A stretch of DNA of 64,000 nt, from positions 4,605,501 through 4,669,500 of the forward strand of contig NZ_CP009438.1 in NCBI RefSeq assembly GCF_000761215.1, written 5' to 3'. Position numbers and translations under genes: made by a program. Source of the DNA: Streptomyces glaucescens. Lineage in GTDB: Bacteria; Actinomycetota; Actinomycetes; Streptomycetales; Streptomycetaceae. Of this stretch, positions 52,450-60,918 are shown piece after piece (position 1 is the first letter of the stretch; each line of letters starts with the position of its first letter). Below the pieces are notes generated by a model. The model ran no database searches and had not been told where the DNA came from. It saw nothing but the letters and a program-made list of their open reading frames with translations.

Positions 52450-54060
52450 GTGAATCAGATGCAGGGCCTGCTCCTCGGGGGCCGCTACCGGCTCGACGGC
52501 GCCATCGGCAGCGGCGGCATGGGCCGGGTATGGCGCGCCCACGACGAGGTGCTCCACCGGTCCGTCGCCATCAAGGAGTTGACCGCGGCCCTCTACGTCT
52601 CCGAAAGCGACCGGGCCGTCCTGCTGGCCCGCACCCGCGCCGAGGCGCGCGCAGCGGCGCGGATCAACCACTCCGCGGTCGTCACCGTGCACGACGTGCT
52701 CGAACACGACGGCCGCCCCTGGATCGTGATGGAACTCGTCGAGGGCCGGTCGCTCGCCGACGCCGTCAAGGCGGACGGCCGGGTCGAACCCGCAGAGGCC
52801 GCCCGGATCGGACTGTGGGTGCTGCGCGCCCTGCGCGCCGCGCACACCGCCGGAGTCCTGCACCGCGACGTCAAGCCCGGCAACGTCCTGCTCGCCCACG
52901 ACAGCCGGGTACTGCTCACCGACTTCGGCATCGCGCAGATCGAGGGCGACACCACCATCACCCGCACCGGCGAGGTCGTCGGCTCGGTCGACTACCTCGC
53001 CCCCGAGCGCATCCGCGGCCACGACCCGGGCCCGGCATCCGACCTGTGGGCGCTCGGCGCGACGCTGTACACGGCCGTCGAGGGCACCTCGCCGTTCCGC
53101 CGCACCTCCCCGCTGTCCACCATGCAGGCCGTCGTCGAGGAGGCACTCCCCGAGGCCCGCCAGGCCGGACCGCTCTCACCCGTCATCGCGGCGCTGCTGC
53201 GCAAGGACCCCGCCGCCCGGCCCGGCTCGGAGGAGGCCGAGCGGCTGCTCGCCGAGGCGGCCGAGGGACGCCGCCCGCAGGTCGCGGCGTACTCGGTGCC
53301 CCGTCCGGTGGGGCCCCGCCCGGCGGTGGCCGACACGCGCGCCCACACCCGGCCGGACGCCACCGCGCCCGCCGTCCCCGCGCCCCGGCGGCGCCGGCTG
53401 CGGACGGTGGCGCTGGTCGTCGCCTTCGCCGCGGTCGTCGGCGGGGGCACCGCGGCGGCCTGGCAGACCTGGGGCGGCGGCGCCCGTACCGGCCACTCCG
53501 CCCCGCCGCACCCCACCGACGACGGCGCGGACAGCGGCGCGGCCAACGGCGGCGACAGCGGCGGGGGCTCCACGGCGTCCCTGCCCGACGGCTGGGTCCG
53601 GGTCGAGGACCCGGTGGGTTTCAGCCTCTCCGTGCCGGGCGAGGACTGGGAACGCAGTGTCTACGGCGACGACGGCCAGCTCACCCAGGTCGACTACTCG
53701 CCCGACGGCGGAGTGCATCTGCTGCGCATCGGGGTCGACCGCTCGCCGGACTTCGACAACGCCTACGACCACCAGGTCGACCTGGAGCAGCAGGTGCGGC
53801 GGCTCGCCGAGTACCGGCGGGTCGCGCTGGCGGACGAGGTGTACCGGGACCGTGAGGGCGCCCGGTGGGAGTACACCTGGACCGCGCTGGAGACGGACCC
53901 CGGCCCGTACGTCGGCCCGCGCCGCGCCGTCGACCTGATGTACCTCAGCCGCGACGGCGTCGAGTACGCCATCTACATGTCCGGACCGGCAGCCGACTGG
54001 GAGACCACCCGGCAGCAGTTCGACACGGTGCTGCGCGGCTGGCGGCCGGGCCACGGCTGA
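52450..54060 (+). CDS. Membrane Ser/Thr protein kinase (kinase gene 3 of 6)
   Basis: The 536-residue protein has an intact kinase domain (about 10-275): GSGGMG (20-25), Lys42, Asp140 in HRDVKPGN, and DFGIAQIEGD. A short linker, a transmembrane helix (about 318-340) and an extracellular domain (about 375-536, GWVRVEDPVGFSLSVPGEDW) follow. GTG 52450 with GGGGAA is the chosen start (ATG 52459 is possible); TACGCT at 52416-52421 may be its -10, giving a leader of about 20 nt. It is 171 bp after the pseudokinase. Confidence 0.92.
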   Translation: MNQMQGLLLGGRYRLDGAIGSGGMGRVWRAHDEVLHRSVAIKELTAALYVSESDRAVLLARTRAEARAAARINHSAVVTVHDVLEHDGRPWIVMELVEGRSLADAVKADGRVEPAEAARIGLWVLRALRAAHTAGVLHRDVKPGNVLLAHDSRVLLTDFGIAQIEGDTTITRTGEVVGSVDYLAPERIRGHDPGPASDLWALGATLYTAVEGTSPFRRTSPLSTMQAVVEEALPEARQAGPLSPVIAALLRKDPAARPGSEEAERLLAEAAEGRRPQVAAYSVPRPVGPRPAVADTRAHTRPDATAPAVPAPRRRRLRTVALVVAFAAVVGGGTAAAWQTWGGGARTGHSAPPHPTDDGADSGAANGGDSGGGSTASLPDGWVRVEDPVGFSLSVPGEDWERSVYGDDGQLTQVDYSPDGGVHLLRIGVDRSPDFDNAYDHQVDLEQQVRRLAEYRRVALADEVYRDREGARWEYTWTALETDPGPYVGPRRAVDLMYLSRDGVEYAIYMSGPAADWETTRQQFDTVLRGWRPGHG

Positions 54061-54199
54061 CCGGCCGGCGTGATGGGCGGCGTGGCCGGCCCCTGTGGCC
54101 GGGCACCGTGACGCGACCCGGCTGACGGACCGTCGGTTGTCGGCCAACCTGCGGCTTCATCCCCGGAGGGGGCGGCTCCGGCTGGGGCATCATGGGCTC

Positions 54200-55255
54200 A
54201 TGAGCACCGAGCGGACGGACGGCCGGGTGATCGCGGGGCGGTACCGGCTGGAGGCGTTGCTCGGACGCGGCGGCATGGGGCTCGTCTGGCGGGCCACCGA
54301 CCAGCTGCTCCGGCGCCGGGTGGCGGTGAAGGAGATCGCCCAGGACGCCTCGCTCTCCCCGGAGGAATCGCGGCGCCAGTGCGACCGCATCCTGCGCGAG
54401 GCCCGCGCGGTGGCCCGGCTGAGCCATCCGCACGTCATCGTCGTGCACGACGTGGTGGTGCACGACGAACGCCCGTACATCGTCATGGAGCTGATCGACG
54501 GCGGCTCCCTCGCCGACCGCATCTCCGCCCAGGGCCCCGTCGACGCGCACGAGGCCGCGCGGATCGGTGTGCACCTGCTCGGCGCGCTGCGCACCGCGCA
54601 CGCGGCCGGAGTCCTGCACCGCGACCTCAAGCCGGCCAACGTGCTGATCGAGTCCGGCACCGGGCGTGTCGTCCTCACCGACTTCGGGGTCGCCCAGGTG
54701 CCGGGCGCCGCCACGCTCACCGAGTCCGGCTCGTTCGTCGGCTCACCCGAGTACACCGCGCCGGAGCGGATGTCCGGGGCCGGCACCGGCCCGGCCTCCG
54801 ACCTGTGGTCGCTGGGCGTGCTGCTGTGCACGGTGCTCAGCGGCCGGTCGCCGTTCCACCGGGACACCCTGGGCGGCATCCTGCACGCGGTGGTGGACGA
54901 CGAGATCCGGCCGCCCCAGGAGGCGGCGCCGCTGTTGCCCGTCGTGGCGGGCCTGCTGGAGCGCGACCCGGAGCGGCGGCTGGACGCGGCGCAGGCCGAA
55001 CGGATGCTGCGGGCGTTCCGCGAGACGGGGCGGATGCCACCGCCGCGCGGGACCGGGCGCACCCCGCGCGACCGGCTGGTGACCGCGCTGCTGGTCGCCG
55101 CGATGGCGGCGGCGGGGGTCTCCGCCGCCGCGCTGCTGATGACCGGTGGGGGAGGCGACGGCGGTGACCCCTCGCCGGGCCCGACGCCGAGCGTGACGGT
55201 GACGGCGACGGTCACCCCGTCGGTCTCCGCCAGCATCCGGGTGAACGGGAGATAA
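54200..55255 (+). CDS. Ser/Thr protein kinase with short extracellular tail (kinase gene 4 of 6)
   Basis: The 351-residue protein has an intact kinase domain (about 12-275): GRGGMG (22-27), Lys44, Asp142 in HRDLKPAN, and DFGVAQVPG. A transmembrane helix lies near residues 293-316, and only about 35 residues of Thr/Ser/Val-rich tail follow. Unlike its neighbours it lacks a folded extracellular domain. ATG 54200 has CATCAT 6 nt upstream, so the mRNA may be leaderless. Confidence 0.9.
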   Translation: MSTERTDGRVIAGRYRLEALLGRGGMGLVWRATDQLLRRRVAVKEIAQDASLSPEESRRQCDRILREARAVARLSHPHVIVVHDVVVHDERPYIVMELIDGGSLADRISAQGPVDAHEAARIGVHLLGALRTAHAAGVLHRDLKPANVLIESGTGRVVLTDFGVAQVPGAATLTESGSFVGSPEYTAPERMSGAGTGPASDLWSLGVLLCTVLSGRSPFHRDTLGGILHAVVDDEIRPPQEAAPLLPVVAGLLERDPERRLDAAQAERMLRAFRETGRMPPPRGTGRTPRDRLVTALLVAAMAAAGVSAAALLMTGGGGDGGDPSPGPTPSVTVTATVTPSVSASIRVNGR

Positions 55256-55336
55256 GCCGCACCACGGGTCACGGCTCTGTGACCGCCCGCCCTCCCCGGT
55301 GGCTGCGTCGGTGTCCGGCGCGATATGCATGAAGTC

Positions 55337-57115
55337 ATGAGCGACAACGGGGGAGCCCGCTACGGGGCTGACGAGCAGACCAGCTTCGAGCTGCAACCAC
55401 CGCGACCGCCGCGTCCGGAGCAGCCGCCTGCCGGGGTGTCACCCGCGGTGCGGCAGCCGTCCGTCGGCGGTGAGCCCCCGCACCAGGGTGACCCCCACCC
55501 CGGCGTTCCGCGGCCGCACCAGGCCGTCCCGCACCCCGGCAATCCGTACGCCGCGCCCGTCCAGGCCGACCCGCGGGAGCAGCCGCACCACCCCGCCCAG
55601 CAGGCACAGCAGCCCGCCGCCGATCCCGGCACCGGGCGGCTGATCGCCGGCCGCTACCGTCTGCTGGCCAGACTGGGGCACGGCGGCATGGGCACGGTCT
55701 GGCGGGCCGAGGACGAGACGGTGGGCCGCGAGGTCGCCGTGAAGGAGCCGCGCGTCCCGGACCACCTTCCCGAGCGGGAACGCGCCAACGCCTTCGAGCG
55801 GATGCGCCGCGAAGCGCGCGCCGCGGCCCGGCTGGACCACCCGGCGGTGGTCGACGTGCACGACGTGGCCGTGGTCGACGGCCGGCCGTGGATCGTGATG
55901 GAGCTGGTGCGGGGACGTTCCCTCGGCGACGTCCTGCGGGAGGGCACGCTGGGCGCGCGCGAGGCGGCCCGCATCGGCCTGGAGGTGCTCGGCGCGCTGG
56001 AGGCCGCGCACGCCGCCGGCATCCTCCACCGCGACGTCAAGCCGGACAACGTCCTGCTCGGCCGGTACGACCGGGTCGTGCTCACCGACTTCGGCATCGC
56101 CCAGATCGAGGGCGAGACCAATCTGACCGACACCGGCGGCTTCGTCGGCTCGCCGGAGTACATCGCCCCGGAGCGGGTGCTCGGCCGGCGTCCCGGCCCG
56201 GCGGCGGACCTCTGGTCGCTGGGCGTCGTGCTGTACACCGCGACCGAGGGCGTCTCCCCGTTCCGCCGCAGCAACACCCCGGCCACCCTCCAGGCCGTCC
56301 TCAACGCCACCCCGGCGCCGCCCGCCTCCGCCCAGGGCCCGCTCGCCGACGCCATCAACGGCCTGCTGCGCAAGGACCCGGCGCACCGGCCGGACGCCGC
56401 ACAGGTCCGCGCCCTGCTGGAGGCGGCGGCGAACCCGCCGGCGCCCGCGCCGACGCAGGTCGTCACCGTCACCCGCGACGCCGCTCCCCGGGGCGGTGTC
56501 CGGATCGGCCGCAGGACACTGGCCGCACTCGGCGCGGTGGTCGTCGCGGCGGCGGTGGCGGCGTACCTGGTGGTCGCCGAGCCGTTCGCCGGGCCGTTGC
56601 CGGACGGCTGGCGGACGCATCAGGTCAAGGCGCTGGGCGCCACGCTGGCCGTGCCCGAGACCTACATCCGCACCCTGCCGGAGGAGACCGACGACGACCA
56701 CTGGGTGACGTACTCGGACCCGAGCGACGCCATCTGGATCCGCCTCGACCTCGACAGGAAGGCGGAGGACACGACCGGCGAGATCGCGGGCTCCGCCGAG
56801 GCGGAGATGTACGACGACGAGGCCGGCTTCGAGGAGACCGGCGACTACGAGGTCGACATGCCGAAGGGGCCCAGGACCGCACCGGTCGACGACGCCACGT
56901 ACCGGGGCCGCCCGGCCGCCGAGAACACGATCACCTACGTCACCGACGACACGGAGCGCCCCCGGCCCCGCGAGATGCGGATCTTCTACTACCGGACCAA
57001 GGGCGGCGACATGTACAAGCTCACCGTCAGCTATCCGGGCAAGGGCGACTTCACGGAGCGGGGACGCGAGGTGGCCAGGACGGCCATCGCGCAGCTGGAG
57101 ATCGACAGCCTCTGA
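55337..57115 (+). CDS. Membrane Ser/Thr protein kinase with Pro/Gln/His-rich N-terminus (kinase gene 5 of 6)
   Basis: The 592-residue protein has a disordered N-terminal extension of about 100 residues rich in Pro, Gln and His. An intact kinase domain follows (GHGGMG at 114-119, Lys136, Asp233 in HRDVKPDN, DFGIAQIEGE), then a transmembrane helix (about 394-416) and an extracellular domain (about 425-592; LPDGWRTHQVKALGATLAVP). The start is ATG 55337 or ATG 55325, four codons earlier. The N-terminal tail could bind partner proteins. Confidence 0.9.
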   Translation: MSDNGGARYGADEQTSFELQPPRPPRPEQPPAGVSPAVRQPSVGGEPPHQGDPHPGVPRPHQAVPHPGNPYAAPVQADPREQPHHPAQQAQQPAADPGTGRLIAGRYRLLARLGHGGMGTVWRAEDETVGREVAVKEPRVPDHLPERERANAFERMRREARAAARLDHPAVVDVHDVAVVDGRPWIVMELVRGRSLGDVLREGTLGAREAARIGLEVLGALEAAHAAGILHRDVKPDNVLLGRYDRVVLTDFGIAQIEGETNLTDTGGFVGSPEYIAPERVLGRRPGPAADLWSLGVVLYTATEGVSPFRRSNTPATLQAVLNATPAPPASAQGPLADAINGLLRKDPAHRPDAAQVRALLEAAANPPAPAPTQVVTVTRDAAPRGGVRIGRRTLAALGAVVVAAAVAAYLVVAEPFAGPLPDGWRTHQVKALGATLAVPETYIRTLPEETDDDHWVTYSDPSDAIWIRLDLDRKAEDTTGEIAGSAEAEMYDDEAGFEETGDYEVDMPKGPRTAPVDDATYRGRPAAENTITYVTDDTERPRPREMRIFYYRTKGGDMYKLTVSYPGKGDFTERGREVARTAIAQLEIDSL

Positions 57116-57275
57116 AGCCGCGTCGGCGACCGGCCGGCGCACGGGGGCGGGCAGGGGGCGTCAGGACGCCGGCGCCGGGGCGCCGGGATCGGGGCGCCGG
57201 GTCAGGGTGCGGGCAGCAGCGGGGATCGGGGCGCCGGGACCAGGGCGCGGGGAACAAGGGCACGGGGCATCGGAC

Positions 57276-59027
57276 ATGGGTGACGCGGGTGGGCGGCGGC
57301 CGCACGGGGAGCGGGTGGTCGGCGGGCGCTACCGGCTGGTCGAGCGGATCGGCTCCGGCGGGATGGGTACCGTCTGGCGGGCCCACGACGAGCTGGTGAG
57401 CCGCGAGGTCGCCGTCAAACAGCCCCGTCTGCCCGGCGATCCCGAGGACGAGGTCCACCGCCGGGCCGTCCGGCGCCTCCGTCGCGAGGCCCGCGCCGCC
57501 GCCCGCGTCGACCACCCGTCCGCCGTCGCCGTCCACGACGTCGTCGAGGAGGACGGACTGCCGTGGATCGTCATGGAGCTGGTGCGCGGCGAGTCGCTGC
57601 ACGAGGTGCTGCGGCGCGGTCCGCTGGAGCCCGCCGAGGCCGCCCGGATCGGCCTCGCGGTCCTCGGTGCGCTGCGCGCGGCGCACGCCGCCGGGATCGT
57701 GCACCGCGATGTGAAACCCGCCAACGTGCTGCTCGGCCGGCACGGCCGGGTCGTCCTCACCGACTTCGGCATCGCACACGTCCAGGGCGAGGACTCCCTC
57801 ACCGCCAGCGGGGAGTTCGTGGGCTCGCTGGAGTTCGTCGCCCCCGAGCGGATGTCCGGCCGCGGCGCGGGCCCGTCCTCCGACCTGTGGTCGCTCGGCA
57901 TCCTGCTGTACGCCGCCGTCGAGGGCTGGTCGCCCTTCCGCCGTACGGCGCCGGCGTCGACGCTCGCCGCCATCCTGACCGCGGAGCTGCCCGAGCCGCG
58001 GCGGGCCGGGCCCCTCGGCCCGCTCCTGGTCCGCCTGCTGGAGAAGGACCCCGCCGCGCGCCCGGACGCGGCGGGGACCGCGGCGGCACTGGAGTCGGCG
58101 GCGCGCGAGGCGAAGCCGGGGGAACGGCCGCGGAGGTGGCCGGCGCCGTCGCAGGACCCCGCCGTCCAGGACGTCTCCGCGCTGGCGGAGTTCGGGGACG
58201 ACATCGGGACGGTGCCGCTGGGGGCGGCTCCCGCACCGGCAGCCGTCGCGGCTCCCGGGCCCGCAGCCGTCGCGGCTCCCGGGCCCGCAGCCGTCGCGGC
58301 TCCCGCACCCGCAGCCGTCGCGGCTCCCGCACCCGCCGGCGGCCCCCGTGCCCGGCGCGCCCCGCACCACCGCGCCCTGCCCCTCGCCCTGCTCGGTGGT
58401 CTCCTGGCCGGTGCCGTCTGGTTCGGCGTCCCGCTGTTCACCGGCCCGGACGGCGGTGCCGTCCCCGATGACGCGAAGGGCACCTCGACCGGCCGCCCGG
58501 CCGCATCGTCCGCGCCCGGGGCCGGCCCCGGCGACGGGTCCGCCCCCGGCGGCTGGATCGCCCACCCGGAGAGGGAGATGGGCGTGACGCTCGCCCTTCC
58601 GCCCGGCTACGAGGAATTCGCCCGCCAGGGCAGCGCCGCCTTCCAGCCCCGAGTGGTGGAGTACGCCGCCGCCGACGGTCCCGTACAGGTCCGCCTGACG
58701 AAGTGGGACAGAGCGCCCGGATCGCCGCTCGGCCAGGCGAGACAGCACGCGGCGACCTTCGAGTTCTTCGGCGACGCGCACACGCGGTACACCCCCACCC
58801 GCTTCCAGGGCCGGGAGGCGGTGCGGTCGGACAGCACCTACGGCGACGAGGACCTGCGGAAGCGGGTCGTCGAACTGTTCGTCCGCACCGGCGACGGCGC
58901 TCTGTGGGAGCTGCGCGTCGAGATGCCCGAGGGCGGGGCGGAGGAGCGGGAGGGCATGGCGGTGTTCGCGGGGGCCCGTGACCGCCTCGGTCTCGCGACC
59001 TCGTCATCGCCCGCACAACACTCCTGA
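57276..59027 (+). CDS. Membrane Ser/Thr protein kinase (kinase gene 6 of 6)
   Basis: The 583-residue protein has an intact kinase domain (GSGGMG at 26-31, Lys48, Asp145 in HRDVKPAN, DFGIAHVQGE). A linker holds four copies of an 8-residue Ala/Pro repeat (AAVAAPGP/AAVAAPAP type). A transmembrane helix (about 368-390) and an extracellular domain (about 425-583; WIAHPEREMGVTLALPPGYE) complete it. ATG 57276 is chosen by the kinase start; no good ribosome binding site is visible. It closes the cluster. Confidence 0.9.
   Translation: MGDAGGRRPHGERVVGGRYRLVERIGSGGMGTVWRAHDELVSREVAVKQPRLPGDPEDEVHRRAVRRLRREARAAARVDHPSAVAVHDVVEEDGLPWIVMELVRGESLHEVLRRGPLEPAEAARIGLAVLGALRAAHAAGIVHRDVKPANVLLGRHGRVVLTDFGIAHVQGEDSLTASGEFVGSLEFVAPERMSGRGAGPSSDLWSLGILLYAAVEGWSPFRRTAPASTLAAILTAELPEPRRAGPLGPLLVRLLEKDPAARPDAAGTAAALESAAREAKPGERPRRWPAPSQDPAVQDVSALAEFGDDIGTVPLGAAPAPAAVAAPGPAAVAAPGPAAVAAPAPAAVAAPAPAGGPRARRAPHHRALPLALLGGLLAGAVWFGVPLFTGPDGGAVPDDAKGTSTGRPAASSAPGAGPGDGSAPGGWIAHPEREMGVTLALPPGYEEFARQGSAAFQPRVVEYAAADGPVQVRLTKWDRAPGSPLGQARQHAATFEFFGDAHTRYTPTRFQGREAVRSDSTYGDEDLRKRVVELFVRTGDGALWELRVEMPEGGAEEREGMAVFAGARDRLGLATSSSPAQHS
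58239..58334 (+). repeat. 24-bp tandem repeat, four copies, inside kinase gene 6
   Basis: Units 58239-58262 and 58263-58286 are identical, and 58287-58310 and 58311-58334 are identical; the two pairs differ by two bases near the end. A partial unit precedes them. The frame is kept, each unit encoding eight Ala/Pro/Val/Gly residues in the juxtamembrane linker. Copy number may vary between strains. Confidence 0.9.
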
Positions 59028-59131
59028 TCAGCGCGTTTGTTGCCAGTGATCGCTGGCGGGGTGTGCGCGGCCGGTGAATGTGCGTTACCGACGGGTACAC
59101 AAAGCGTGCGGCGCGGCATACCCTGCGGCTC

Positions 59132-60751
59132 ATGACCGACGCGCAGGCTCTCGAGAAGGCCGCTACCGGCACCAACCCCGTCGCCCCCGCCCCGCCCGGC
59201 GTGCGCACCGCCGCCGACGTGGTCACGCCCGAGCTGGTGGCCCAGCTCGCCAAGGGCGTGGTCGGCTCGGGCCGGACCGTGAACCACACGCCGTTCACCG
59301 GCGAGAAGCTGGCCGAACTGCCCGAGTCGACGCCCGAGGACGTGGAGAAGGCGTTCCAGGCGGCCCGTGCCGCGCAGCCGGTCTGGGAGCGGACGCCGGT
59401 CCGCGACCGCGCCGCCGTCCTGCTCCGCTTCCACGACCTGGTACTGGAGCGCCAGGCCGAGGTGCTCGACCTGATCCAGCTGGAGACCGGCAAGGCCCGG
59501 CTGCACGCCCACGAGGAGGTGCAGGCCGTCGCGGTCGCCGCCCGCCACTACGGCCGCAGGGCCACCGCCTACCTGAGGCCCAAGCGGCACGCCGGTGCCG
59601 TACCGGCGCTGACGAAGGTCGTCGAACTGCGCCACCCGCGCGGTGTGGTCGGCCAGATCGCCCCCTGGAACTACCCGCTGGAGCTGTCCGTCGGTGACGC
59701 GCTGCCCGCGTTCGCCGCGGGCAACGCGGTGGTGATGAAGCCGGACACGGAGACCGCCCTGACCGCCCTGTGGGCCCGTGACCTGCTCATCGAGGCGGGA
59801 CTGCCGGCCGACGTCTTCCAGGTGGTCCTCGGGGAGGGCCCGGTGGTCGGCCCCGAGGTCGTCAGGCACGCCGACTACGTCTCGTTCACCGGTTCCACCC
59901 GCACCGGCCGCGAGGTCGCCCAGGGCGCCGCGGCCCGGCTGGTCGGCGTCTCCCTCGAACTCGGCGGCAAGAACGCCATGCTGGTCCTGGAGGACGCCGA
60001 CATCGAGAAGGCGGCGGCCGGCGCGGTCCGCGCCTGCTTCTCCTCCGCGGGCCAGCTGTGCATCTCCATCGAGCGGCTGTACGTCCACGAGTCGGTCGCC
60101 GACGCCTTCGCCGAGCGCTTCGCCGCCCGGACCAGGGCGATGCGGCTCGGCACCTCGCTGGCGTACGGCGCCGACATGGGGTCCCTCATCGGCGAGCGCC
60201 AGCTCGCGACCGTCGAACGGCATGTGGCGGACGCCGTGGCCAAGGGGGCGAAGGTGCTGGCGGGCGGAGTGGCCCGCCCGGACGTCGGACCGTACTTCTA
60301 CGAGCCGACCATCCTCGACGGCGTGACCGAGCCGATGGCGGTGTGCACCGAGGAGACCTTCGGCCCGGTCGTCTCCCTCTACCGCTTCCGCACCGAGGAC
60401 GAGGCGGTCGAGCACGCCAACTCCACCCCGTACGGACTGAACTCCTCGGTGTGGACGAGGGACGCCCGCCGCGGCCGGGCCGTCGCCGCCCGGCTGCGCA
60501 CCGGCACCGTCAACGTCAACGAGGGCTACGCACCCGCCTACGGCAGTGCCCAGGCCCCGATGGGCGGCATGAAGGACTCCGGCCTGGGCCGGCGCCACGG
60601 CGCCGAGGGCATCCTCAAGTACACGGAGGCCCAGACGATCGCCCACCAGCGGCTGCTGCCGATGGCGCCGTCGCTGGGCATGGACGACGAGCGGTACGCG
60701 GCCTTCATGAACCGCAGCCTCCGCCTGATGAAGGCGTTCCGCTTCCGCTAG
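59132..60751 (+). CDS. Succinate-semialdehyde dehydrogenase-like aldehyde dehydrogenase
   Basis: The 539-residue protein has the aldehyde dehydrogenase motifs PWNYPLELS, FTGSTRTGREVA, LELGGKNAMLVLEDAD with the catalytic Glu, and SSAGQLCISIERL with the catalytic Cys. It is closest in my reading to the NADP-dependent GabD2 group of actinobacteria. ATG 59132 lies 7 nt after TACCCT (59119-59124), suggesting a leaderless mRNA. Its TAG stop codon (60749-60751) is the first three bases of a palindromic repeat. The GMC oxidoreductase follows. Confidence 0.9.
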   Translation: MTDAQALEKAATGTNPVAPAPPGVRTAADVVTPELVAQLAKGVVGSGRTVNHTPFTGEKLAELPESTPEDVEKAFQAARAAQPVWERTPVRDRAAVLLRFHDLVLERQAEVLDLIQLETGKARLHAHEEVQAVAVAARHYGRRATAYLRPKRHAGAVPALTKVVELRHPRGVVGQIAPWNYPLELSVGDALPAFAAGNAVVMKPDTETALTALWARDLLIEAGLPADVFQVVLGEGPVVGPEVVRHADYVSFTGSTRTGREVAQGAAARLVGVSLELGGKNAMLVLEDADIEKAAAGAVRACFSSAGQLCISIERLYVHESVADAFAERFAARTRAMRLGTSLAYGADMGSLIGERQLATVERHVADAVAKGAKVLAGGVARPDVGPYFYEPTILDGVTEPMAVCTEETFGPVVSLYRFRTEDEAVEHANSTPYGLNSSVWTRDARRGRAVAARLRTGTVNVNEGYAPAYGSAQAPMGGMKDSGLGRRHGAEGILKYTEAQTIAHQRLLPMAPSLGMDDERYAAFMNRSLRLMKAFRFR

Positions 60752-60843
60752 GGCCTTTCGTTCGGATCAGCCCGGCTCGAGGTCCGGAGCCTCTCGACCG
60801 ACCCGACCCGCGACGCCGGGGTGATCCAAACGACAGGCCCTGG
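60749..60843 (+). repeat. Palindromic intergenic repeat, copy 2 (about 95 bp)
   Basis: It begins TAGGGCCTTTCGTTCGGATCA-like and ends with TGATCCAAACGACAGGCCCTGG-like sequence, so the ends are inverted repeats of about 20 bp. A CCCGCGACGCCGGG segment inside is identical to copy 1 (27563-27654). As in copy 1, the repeat follows a gene in the same orientation, and its first bases form that gene's TAG stop. Confidence 0.8.
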
Positions 60844-60918
60844 AACACCCCCTGGAGCCCGGCCACCGGGGCCCGGCCCGCCGCGCCCCTCACCGGCAGT
60901 TCTCACCGAGGAGAGCAC

